From the NCBI GenBank assembly GCA_020636025.1, contig JACJYQ010000012.1, positions 1-53,141 of the forward strand: a stretch of DNA of 53,141 bases, given 5' to 3'. The translations under genes were made by a program, and so were the position numbers. This document shows positions 44,101-50,662 of the stretch, one piece after another. Below the pieces are notes generated by a model that was not told where the DNA came from, ran no database searches, and worked only from the letters and a program-made list of their open reading frames with translations. The stretch is from Lewinellaceae bacterium. Lineage in GTDB: Bacteria > Bacteroidota > Bacteroidia > Chitinophagales > Saprospiraceae. The stretch's first letter is position 1; each line of letters begins with the position of its first letter.

Positions 44101-44540
44101 CCAACATGGTGCAATGGGTTAACTTGGGTAGCCAAATTGGCAAACAAGACCCTGTTCAGGAAAATGCTTACACCTACATGCACGAAACCCCGGTTAACGG
44201 TAAAAACTTCTACCGCATTAAACGGGCAACTGCAAGTGGTCAAATCGCCTTTAGCGATCAACGTCAGATCGAAATCAATTTCAACGCTGATCAGACAGTA
44301 CGCATTACTCCTAATCCAGTAGTTGATAAGCTAAAGATCATGAATCTGCTTCAGTTTGATTCAGATGTAACAGTTACCATCACCAGCACAAAAGGAGACG
44401 TTCTGCATACAGTAACCCTTGAAAAAGGCAAAATGGAGGAAATAGAGTTGCAGGTTACTGATTTGCCTTCAGGCATTTACATGGCAAGAATTCGCTTTGC
44501 CGATGGCTCAATCAAGACAGTAAAGATCACCAAGATCTAA
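41136..44540 (+). CDS. T9SS surface protein with nine SprB-type repeats and an SdrD-B-like domain
   Basis: The 1134-residue protein has a long signal peptide (through FLLAAIPAFLTAQ) and nine tandem SprB repeats of about 75-80 residues between about 30 and 715. Each has a TCxxxxxGxATxxASGGxxPYTYxWS core and a GTYTVTVTDxxGC end with two Cys. A SdrD-B-like segment follows (KIGDFVWYDDNQDGWQQ ... GTPDDVIVDTTSTDGTGHY in pieces), then a Cys-rich beta region and a type A T9SS sorting domain (RITPNPVVDKLKIMN to TVKITKI). SprB is the gliding adhesin of Flavobacterium; this one is much shorter and is better seen as a cell-surface adhesive or stalk protein. A terminator follows the stop. Confidence 0.88.
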   Translation: MKQALTQSLSRSKFHFLAFLLAAIPAFLTAQVQVTVTGTNVTCFGDCDGTATALASGGWAPYTYQWSNGATTSTITGLCPGTYSVTVVDIDLGSAVGSITISQPTQLGVNVNGQSQICGNIPDGWAAAVPFGGTPPYTYLWSNGGTTPQINNLVAGTYTVTVTDSHNCTTEGSFVVGFWNEGIWLMTSHADITCFGFNNGTAHVSVMSGTPPYTYIWSTGAVTQDITGLGMGTYTVTVSDANGCSNETSVSILEPDQIICSAGATPANCGLLGTATASATGGTPPYTYLWNPTNLMTPMINAQAGSYSVTITDANGCPCSTSVIVEDNNTSIIVTVTPESDAGCLIGGSATATASGGSGNYSYLWDSNPPQNTQTATNLSAGIHNVTVTDLTTGCQGVGMVNIPSSTPLDLTTTVIADATCLVGGSASVTASGGTAPYTYDWSNNGSQNPDTDPQTMMGLLAGPYSVTVTDSTGCTAVAMVTIGQTQGPSVVVTVDMNATCVAGGSATATASGGVGPYTYLWSFNSQTTQTATNLPPGTHTVTVTDANGCMTTGSVTITQTDAPDAIISSSTPSACASNSGSATVSASGGTGPYTYDWSNDGPDDPDNDPATVTGLGAGTYTVTVTDAAGCTATAQVSIAASLPPTVVITAVMDADCSTPGSATASVSGGTGPFDYLWDNGETTATATNLMGGQHSVTVTDANGCMASDTVDVGSNNTGIKIGDFVWYDDNQDGWQQPFETGVPNVSAMLITAGADGLFGTPDDVIVDTTSTDGTGHYCFFCVTPGTYVIMFTGIPNGFQWTIKDGPNNDCKDSDVKQNGKTDPFTITAGQGDDLCIDGGIHTICENLIHPGSICCNQTICEGETPDLIFNSLSPFGGSGPIQYVWMQFISIGGAPPQWVVIPGANSSSYQPGPLFETTRFMRCARREGCDHFLESNYVEITVLPAGSPGCTNFTSNFTVVEEGPSSVKVTWTTLPELTEYMYTVQHSTNMVQWVNLGSQIGKQDPVQENAYTYMHETPVNGKNFYRIKRATASGQIAFSDQRQIEINFNADQTVRITPNPVVDKLKIMNLLQFDSDVTVTITSTKGDVLHTVTLEKGKMEEIELQVTDLPSGIYMARIRFADGSIKTVKITKI

Positions 44541-44557
44541 ACAACAATAAGCCTAAT

Positions 44558-44597
44558 AAAAAAGCTCCTGCCCTGAAAAGGTGCAGGAGCTTTTTTT
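44558..44597 (+). terminator. Rho-independent terminator of the SprB-repeat gene
   Basis: GCTCCTGC (44564-44571) pairs with GCAGGAGC (44583-44590), with an A-tract before and seven T after. It lies 18 nt after the stop codon. Confidence 0.9.
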
Positions 44598-44685
44598 ATA
44601 TTAGATTGCAGATTGCAGAATGAAAAAGGATTTTAAAATACTTACAAGCGAGGCAAGAAACCTTTTGCAATCTGCAATCTAATAT
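44598..44685. repeat. 20-bp perfect inverted repeat with tandem ATTGCAG words
   Basis: The arm ATATTAGATTGCAGATTGCA (44598-44617) recurs exactly as reverse complement at 44666-44685, 48 nt apart. It fills the space between two convergent genes and begins right at the T-tract of the terminator. Related words (ATTGCAGAATGCAAATC, AAATCTGCAATA) occur in the scpB-DUF2480 gap. Confidence 0.85.
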
Positions 44686-44687
44686 CT

Positions 44688-45830
44688 TTAGAGCCTTTCC
44701 AGCGCTTTTCCTGCTTTTTCCAGTAAGTCTTCTGTTTTAGCAAAGCAGAGTCGAATCACCTTTTGGTCCTTTCCATCGGAATAGAATGATGAAACAGGAA
44801 TTCCCGCTACTCCGTATTCGCGGGTTATTCTTTTACAGAAATCGAGATCGCCTTCATCACTCAGATGACCGTATTCAAATAGTTGAAAATAAGTGCCGGC
44901 ACAATGCAATGGCTTGAACCGGGTGCCAGCCATAGCTTCAAGAAAGAAGTCTCGTTTTTGCTGGTAAAATGCTGGCAGTCCCAGATATTGACTTTCGTCT
45001 TCCATAAAATCATTGAAAGCGGCCTGCATGGGGTGGTTTCCACTGAAAACATTGAACTGATGAACCTTTCTGAATTCACGGGTTAGTTCCGGAGGAGCAA
45101 TGCAATAGCCGGTTTTCCATCCGGTATTGTGATAGGTTTTACCGAAAGAGTAAATAACCAGCGACCGGGCGTACAGATCAGGGAAGCACAAAGCTGAAGC
45201 GTGTGTTTCACCATCAAAAATCAGATGCTCATACACCTCGTCGCTCATGACCAATACATTGGTTCCGCGCAACATATCCTCAATTTGCTTCATATCCTCA
45301 GCACGTAAAATGGTTCCCGTTGGATTCTGCGGGGTATTGATACAAAGCATTTTGGTTTTCGGTGTAATCAGTTTGGCAACTTCTCCCCAATTAACTTTGT
45401 AGTCAGGCGCAGAGAGGCTGTGGATTACTGCAACACCACCAACCGTTTCCACTGAAGGTCTGTAGGAGTCATAGCAAGGCTCGAGTAAAATCACTTCATC
45501 CCCCGGGCGAACGAAGGCCGCAATAGCCGTAAAAATGGCTTGCGTACCTCCCGCCGTTATGGTTATTTCTGATTCCGGATCAAGAATTGCCCCATACATC
45601 CGTTCCATTTTACGGGCAATTTTTTCCCGCAATGGCAAAATACCTGGCATTGGTGCGTATTGATTAGCACCTTTAGCCATATGCTCTGTAACCAACTCCT
45701 GAAGCCGTTGAGCAGGATTGTAATTTGGAAAACCCTGAGACAGGTTAATGGCACCAACTTCGTTGGCCAGGCCCGACATAACCGTGAATATGGTGGTGCC
45801 GACATTCGGTAATTTTGACTGGATTTGCAT
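44688..45830 (-). CDS. PLP-dependent aminotransferase, methionine/kynurenine (YbdL-like) type
   Basis: The 380-residue fold-type I enzyme has INLSQGFPNYNPAQRL, ITAGGTQAIFTAI, CINTPQNPTGTIL and SFGKTYHNTGWKTGY, in which the first Lys binds PLP; a C-terminal Arg (VIRLCFAK) binds the substrate carboxylate. Close relatives use methionine, other aromatic amino acids or kynurenine and regenerate methionine from its 2-oxo acid. Its ATG at 45830 is 4 nt after a -7 box, predicting a leaderless transcript. It stands alone between convergent and same-strand genes with their own promoters. Confidence 0.88.
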   Translation of the reverse strand: MQIQSKLPNVGTTIFTVMSGLANEVGAINLSQGFPNYNPAQRLQELVTEHMAKGANQYAPMPGILPLREKIARKMERMYGAILDPESEITITAGGTQAIFTAIAAFVRPGDEVILLEPCYDSYRPSVETVGGVAVIHSLSAPDYKVNWGEVAKLITPKTKMLCINTPQNPTGTILRAEDMKQIEDMLRGTNVLVMSDEVYEHLIFDGETHASALCFPDLYARSLVIYSFGKTYHNTGWKTGYCIAPPELTREFRKVHQFNVFSGNHPMQAAFNDFMEDESQYLGLPAFYQQKRDFFLEAMAGTRFKPLHCAGTYFQLFEYGHLSDEGDLDFCKRITREYGVAGIPVSSFYSDGKDQKVIRLCFAKTEDLLEKAGKALERL

Positions 45831-45834
45831 CAGG

Positions 45835-45867
45835 CGAAGGTATTAAAATTGATAAGGGAAACCCCAA
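45835..45867 (-). promoter_or_regulatory. Promoter of the aminotransferase gene, leaderless spacing
   Basis: On the minus strand TTG (45867-45865), a 22-nt spacer and TACCTTCG (45842-45835), then CCTG and the ATG at 45830. Confidence 0.62.
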
Positions 45868-45931
45868 TAAATGAAATAGCCCGTACGCAGAACACACGGG
45901 CTATTTCATTTATCTAGAGACTTTGCGTCAT

Positions 45932-46339
45932 TTAATATTCTGTATCATCGGGGATATCATCTTCTTCGTCATCAGATCTTCTTCGGGTTACAATGATGTG
46001 ATCATCTTCATCTGAAGACCCGTCAACCATATCATCATCCTCTTCTCCGCTGCCATCGAATTCATCATCGACCTCAACATCCCCCATATCCTCTTTAAGA
46101 TTTCCATCATCATCAAAGTCGTCATCTTCTTTGACAATTCTTTTCGCTTCCTGAATGGTCATACGAATGAGATAATAAGTATCCTCCGTTTCAAATGGCA
46201 GTGCGGAAACCTTTTTACCTTCTTTATTCAGGTAGGATACCAGATTGTCTGCATAGCCGGTGGGGTACTTTAATTTCACCAATTGGATAATATCATCCGA
46301 AAGGGCTGTGTAATCTTTGACAACGCGTTTCTTAGTCAA
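45932..46339 (-). CDS. Conserved Bacteroidota protein with acidic tail, function unknown
   Basis: The 135-residue protein has a folded N-terminal part (KKRVVKDYTALSDDIIQLVK, KKVSALPFETEDTYYLIRMT in pieces) and a tail from about residue 70 that is mostly Asp/Glu. The N-terminal half is of a type common in Bacteroidota and sometimes mislabelled as DNA primase. The start is TTG at 46339; codons upstream to the in-frame stop at 46379 contain no ATG, and homologues begin here. A strong promoter lies 65-97 nt upstream. It might bind nucleic acid-associated proteins through its acidic tail, but nothing direct supports it. Confidence 0.72.
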   Translation of the reverse strand: MTKKRVVKDYTALSDDIIQLVKLKYPTGYADNLVSYLNKEGKKVSALPFETEDTYYLIRMTIQEAKRIVKEDDDFDDDGNLKEDMGDVEVDDEFDGSGEEDDDMVDGSSDEDDHIIVTRRRSDDEEDDIPDDTEY

Positions 46340-46403
46340 GGCCTGATAGTTTGGTTTTAGTAATGTTAGTACCGGTTGTCAGTTCCGGTGGCTTTGTTGG
46401 TGG

Positions 46404-46436
46404 CAAATTTAAACGATTGAGCTTTTAATCCTCAAA
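46404..46436 (-). promoter_or_regulatory. Promoter of the acidic-tail protein
   Basis: On the minus strand TTTG (46436-46433), 21 nt, TAAATTTG (46411-46404) followed by CC; both boxes are exact. Confidence 0.7.
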
Positions 46437-46503
46437 ATTATTTTTGCAAAAATGGGCGTTTTTTTCAGACCAAAAAATTGTGCGGCAAAAAGTATAAGGA
46501 AAT

Positions 46504-48543
46504 TTAATGAATAAGTACCTCAACAAGCTCTACACGTCTCTCCCTGGCTGCATTCGGATGATAAATTGAGTTTCTGAGGTCTTTCAGATCATCGCTTATT
46601 CCCAGGCTAGCTTTGGTTTCACCAAAACTTACTTCGGTTATGGTAAGCTTGCCTGACTGGAGATACGGTAGTAAAGCGCCATCGGCATGTCTTTCAAACT
46701 GATTCCTGACACTGCTGATACGCCGTTTCGCCAGCCTCAGATTATAATCACTATTGGCTCTGGGACTCGTATATCCTTTCAGGGTCACTTCCAGATTTTC
46801 TCCTGCTTTCAGTCTTTCCAATAAGAAATCACACAACTGAAGAAATTTGTCTGCGCCATTGCGCACTTCATTATCAAAAAAATCGTCAATGGCTTGCTCT
46901 GCATGATCAACCTTGTCCTTTGCGATGCCCTTTACAAACTGACTCCTGTACTCATCCTGCTGGTTCAGGTAATCCCGTACAGTTTCATCATAGCTAAGTG
47001 AAGTTTGTGTTTTTCTTGTTCGTTTTTCGGGTTCGTCATTATCAAAGAACAAAGGCAAGCCCTTGAAATCATCAAATGACAATTCTTTGTCTGGTTTCTC
47101 CGTAATAGATCCAGGTTGCACATCTTCAGTATTTGGCTCCTGCTTTTCCTCTGAAGTTGTACTATCTACGGATTCTTTTGCCGGTTGAGGCAGAATAAAT
47201 GAGAACAGATCATTACAACAAGCTTTATTTTTCTCGTCGAGATAAAGCGCTCCCTTGCGATTGCTGCTCAGATATCCTTCACGACCATCACTTTTTAAAA
47301 CGAAGTACAAATCGTTGTAGCTGGTATTAATGCCGGCGCCGGCGTTTTCCGGCTTGGTGTACACAATGCCATCTTTTTTTGAAGAGAACACATCATACCC
47401 ACCCAAACCCGGCAATTTATCTGAGCTGTAATACAATTGTTGGGTTTCAGGGTAAAAGAAAGGAGTAATCTCATTACCGGATGTGTTCAACTCCTCGATA
47501 TTGGTTGGTTCTTTAAATTCCGGCAACTCAATACTCTTTAGCCTGGTGAAAGGCAAATTGCATTCACAAAAGAAGTTGGTATCCAATGGAACCTGCCATA
47601 AATCCATATTACCCTTTCCTCCCGGACGATCGCTGGCAAACCAAAGCACGGGACCATGGCTGCTTTCATCAAAGGCTACGTTGGGCTGCGTAGTGGTAAA
47701 TCCAGGTAAATTGATTGGCTCAGGAAGTTTTACAGGTGGCAACCAACGATTTCTACGATCAATTATAGTCATCCACAAATCGCAGTGCTTGTCGTAAGCA
47801 TTGATATCTTGACAAACCGTAAAAAATACATAATGTCCATCCGGAGAAAAAGCAGTGTGGGCCACATGGGCGGTATCCGTACTTGGAAACCCTCGGCCGG
47901 GTTGTCGACCTCTGCCGCCCTTTGATGAGAGCATGACTTTACTGATTTTTTCCTTGCTCTTTCCTTTCTTACTGCGTTTATCAAAGCGATAAGAGGAGTA
48001 GAAAAGCGTATCACCCACAATGCTTGGGGCAAAGTCATACCAGGGGCTATTTATATTTTTACCCAAATGTTTGACCGTAACCCCGTTTGGTTGAGAAGCA
48101 ATGGAATCTGCCAGACGGCAATTTTCTATTTCACTCTTTGCTAAAGCAATAAAACTTGTATCGGGGTTTGCATGCTCATTGAGCGATTTCTCGAAATAAG
48201 CGATGGCGGCTTTGTAATCGCCCTGGCTTTTCTTCACCTCCCCCAGGCGGTAATTCAACATCGGGTATTTGCGGTGCCTGGCTTTTGTACCCAGTATTTT
48301 AAGGTAAGACCGTTCTGCTTCTGAAAATGAACTGTACAACCTGGAGCTTTCGCCATATTTCCACCAAAGATCAAAATCCTGATCATGGCGACTCAAAACG
48401 CTGGCATAGTATTGTGCGGCTGCACCAAAATCCTTTTTCACAAATGCCTTATCTCCCGCCTTCTCGTAGGCTTTTAAGGATTGTGATGTGGTTATATAAG
48501 GACTGAAAGCGATTAAACTGAAGACTAAAAGGAAGAGTTTCAT
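46504..48543 (-). CDS. PorE-like protein: TPR, PD40 propeller and divergent OmpA domain
   Basis: From ATG 48543 the 679-residue protein has a signal peptide (MKLFLLVFSLIAFSPYITTS). TPR-like helices span about 20-135, PD40 propeller strands about 150-400 (LWFASDRPGGKGNMDLWQVP, YYSSDKLPGLGGYDVFSSKK, YLSSNRKGALYL), a charged linker about 440-540 and an OmpA-like end with TLKGYTSPRANSDYNLRLAK. No lipobox Cys is visible at the signal peptide end, unlike the paralogue at 32414-34459. It is followed upstream on the same strand, 165 nt away, by a PorP/SprF gene, and this pair usually assists surface T9SS cargo. A TTG 14 codons upstream was rejected. Confidence 0.85.
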   Translation of the reverse strand: MKLFLLVFSLIAFSPYITTSQSLKAYEKAGDKAFVKKDFGAAAQYYASVLSRHDQDFDLWWKYGESSRLYSSFSEAERSYLKILGTKARHRKYPMLNYRLGEVKKSQGDYKAAIAYFEKSLNEHANPDTSFIALAKSEIENCRLADSIASQPNGVTVKHLGKNINSPWYDFAPSIVGDTLFYSSYRFDKRSKKGKSKEKISKVMLSSKGGRGRQPGRGFPSTDTAHVAHTAFSPDGHYVFFTVCQDINAYDKHCDLWMTIIDRRNRWLPPVKLPEPINLPGFTTTQPNVAFDESSHGPVLWFASDRPGGKGNMDLWQVPLDTNFFCECNLPFTRLKSIELPEFKEPTNIEELNTSGNEITPFFYPETQQLYYSSDKLPGLGGYDVFSSKKDGIVYTKPENAGAGINTSYNDLYFVLKSDGREGYLSSNRKGALYLDEKNKACCNDLFSFILPQPAKESVDSTTSEEKQEPNTEDVQPGSITEKPDKELSFDDFKGLPLFFDNDEPEKRTRKTQTSLSYDETVRDYLNQQDEYRSQFVKGIAKDKVDHAEQAIDDFFDNEVRNGADKFLQLCDFLLERLKAGENLEVTLKGYTSPRANSDYNLRLAKRRISSVRNQFERHADGALLPYLQSGKLTITEVSFGETKASLGISDDLKDLRNSIYHPNAARERRVELVEVLIH

Positions 48544-48708
48544 AGTGAAATGTCGGTAATTGTGGATCTGATTATTACCGTACAACGTCGGAGAGCCCGA
48601 TTTTCGTCTGTATGAAAATTTGGTAACACTCAGATACTCAATTGAGAAACGCGTAGATTAATATAGTAATGTGTGGAGGGAAAGGATTAGGTTGCGATAC
48701 CTGATTTA

Positions 48709-49728
48709 TTAAAAAACCGGACAAATCTTGACAGTTTTGAATTCAGGCACTGGTACTCTACGCCAAATAGCAGCAATTTCTATGCCGCCCTTTCCATTGG
48801 TAGCCTCGTTGAATGCGGAGATGTTTATGTCGTAACTGAGGCCAATTGTCCAGTTATTTCTGCTAAATTGAACGGCAGGGACTATCGCGTCGCCAATTCT
48901 GCAGGAAATTGAGCCTTGTACAGACGACTCATTTGCCAGTCCGGTGCTCAGAATGTATCTCAATCCTGTGCCGAATACAAGTTCGCGTGCCTTGGCCATT
49001 TGTTGGTAAGCTGCGCTTAAAAACAAATCGTTTCTTTCACCAAGTTGCCAATAAGAGCTCAAAAACGTACTCGTTCTGAAGGCAAGTCTTTCTGAAAAAT
49101 CCCCCAAACTTACTACCGGTCTGTTTGCATGCGCCAGTGCCGTTCCAAGGGTCATTTCGGTTCGACTGTCATTTTGTCTATAATACCAGAGCAATCCGGT
49201 TGATAAGGACGCTGCGAGTTTGGATGAAGCGTTGAAATTTTCGCCACTGGGTAACCCGGGGTCAAATACATCCCCACCCCATTGATTTTTGAATGTTAAT
49301 GCACCGATTTCAAAACTTCGTTGAACAAATGCAAGACCAAATCCGACAGATAAAACATGCTGCTCTCCAAGTGCATGCGCCAGGGCAACAGTGGGTTGAA
49401 TTTGCAACCAGGACAAACCTGCATCTCCGGCCTCATCCCGATCGAATAACAAACCAAGGGAAACCAGATTATTACCCTTTTCAAAAGCCTTCCAGTCGAC
49501 GCTTCCCATAAACGTCTGATAATTTACCGGAACATTCCTCCATTGCGACCTGTAGGCTGCCGAAATTCTCAGGTCACCTTCAAAAATACCACAAGCGGCC
49601 GGACTCAGGTCCATTGGGTGGAGATAATACTGAGAGAAATGTAAATCCTGCCCAAAACAAAACATAGGCAGACTCAACAGTATGAACAAGTTGAGCCTAA
49701 AAACTATATGGCGAATTGAGCAGATCAT
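48709..49728 (-). CDS. PorP/SprF family outer-membrane protein (type IX secretion-associated)
   Basis: From ATG 49728 the 339-residue protein has a signal peptide (through FCFGQ) and the family opening DLHFSQYYLHPMDLSPAACGIFEGDLR with YRSQWRNVPVNYQTF. The rest forms beta strands of a barrel ending in an aromatic-rich C-terminal strand. SprF supports SprB export and PorP is a T9SS member, and paralogues pair with particular cargo. The ATG is fixed by the signal peptide and by the -7 box 4 nt before it; a longer version from 49794 was rejected. It precedes the PorE-like gene, so the two form a likely operon. Confidence 0.88.
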   Translation of the reverse strand: MICSIRHIVFRLNLFILLSLPMFCFGQDLHFSQYYLHPMDLSPAACGIFEGDLRISAAYRSQWRNVPVNYQTFMGSVDWKAFEKGNNLVSLGLLFDRDEAGDAGLSWLQIQPTVALAHALGEQHVLSVGFGLAFVQRSFEIGALTFKNQWGGDVFDPGLPSGENFNASSKLAASLSTGLLWYYRQNDSRTEMTLGTALAHANRPVVSLGDFSERLAFRTSTFLSSYWQLGERNDLFLSAAYQQMAKARELVFGTGLRYILSTGLANESSVQGSISCRIGDAIVPAVQFSRNNWTIGLSYDINISAFNEATNGKGGIEIAAIWRRVPVPEFKTVKICPVF

Positions 49729-49732
49729 TAGG

Positions 49733-49780
49733 CGAAGATAACCATGGGAAGCAACACTCTGTAACATAGCCGTACTTTTG
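49733..49780. promoter_or_regulatory. Compact divergent promoter pair, porP/sprF-like and cutC
   Basis: On the minus strand TATCTTCG (49740-49733) is followed by CCTA and the ATG at 49728. On the plus strand TACTTTTG (49773-49780) is followed by CCAG and the ATG at 49785. The two boxes are 32 nt apart in a 56-nt gap, so the polymerase binding zones overlap and both mRNAs are predicted leaderless. Confidence 0.6.
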
Positions 49781-49784
49781 CCAG

Positions 49785-50507
49785 ATGGAGTCAAGATTCA
49801 GATTTGAAATTTGTGCCGTGAATATCCAGTCAGCCATGGCCGCCCAGGAAGCTGCTGCGCATCGCATTGAACTGTGCTCTGCACTCGACGCCGGCGGAAT
49901 AACGCCCTCGGCAGGTTTGATCCAATCAGTTTTGGAAAGCATCAATATTCCGGTTAATGTACTCATCAGACCCAGAGAGGGCGGTTTTTGTTATTCGGAA
50001 AAAGAGCTTGATGTCATGCTTAAAGACATCGCATTTTGTCGCAGGGCAGGTGTGCATGGTGTTGTTGTCGGCGCACTCACCCCTGAATGGGAACTCGACA
50101 TCCCCAAGTTGTCTGTCATGCGTGAAGCAGCGTCCGGCATGGAAATGGTGCATCACAGAGCTTTTGATTTTTGCAAATCACCCTTTTTGGCCATCGAGCA
50201 GTTGATAGACCTTGGCTTCACACGTGTATTGAGTTCGGGACAGGCAAATTCCGCTTATGAAGGCCGGGATTTATTACAGGAACTCGTAGAAAGAGCAAGG
50301 GGACGGATCAGTGTTATGCCCGGAGCGGGGATTAACAAAAACAATATTGCAGCAATAGCCTCAGTCACTGGAGCCACCGAATTCCACTTTACGGGCAAAA
50401 AACAGGTAACATCACATAAAATTCGTCCAATTTCTGGTTTGGAAGAGTCGTATTGGCAAAGCGATATCCACGAGATCAAAGAAATAATTCAGGCTGTTTC
50501 CGAATGA
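49785..50507 (+). CDS. cutC: CutC family protein (copper homeostasis)
   Basis: The 240-residue TIM-barrel protein has CutC features: EICAVNIQSAMAAQEAAAHRIELCSALD, GGITPSAGLIQSVLE, VLIRPREGGFCYS and RVLSSGQANSAYEGRDLLQE, plus MPGAGINKNNIAAI in the C-terminal third. CutC has been linked to copper tolerance, although its enzymatic role is unclear. The ATG is 4 nt after a -7 box. It diverges from the PorP/SprF gene. Confidence 0.93.
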   Translation: MESRFRFEICAVNIQSAMAAQEAAAHRIELCSALDAGGITPSAGLIQSVLESINIPVNVLIRPREGGFCYSEKELDVMLKDIAFCRRAGVHGVVVGALTPEWELDIPKLSVMREAASGMEMVHHRAFDFCKSPFLAIEQLIDLGFTRVLSSGQANSAYEGRDLLQELVERARGRISVMPGAGINKNNIAAIASVTGATEFHFTGKKQVTSHKIRPISGLEESYWQSDIHEIKEIIQAVSE

Positions 50508-50591
50508 GTCATTGTTCCACAACCATTTATCATTATGCGCGTTATGTGCTACTAGATATTGCTGTGATGTTTACAATTTTATACCTTGACA

Positions 50592-50630
50592 ACATTATCT
50601 AATTATCATATTATCCCATTATCAAATTAA
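50592..50630. repeat. AT-rich short-word repeat upstream of the M16 gene
   Basis: The words ATTATC, AATTATCATATTATC and CCATTATCAAATTA recall the arms of the 35928-36125 element, but imperfectly. It lies in the gap between cutC and the M16 gene. Confidence 0.4.
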
Positions 50631-50662
50631 TCCAGGCTTCATTATTTATAAACATACTTGAT

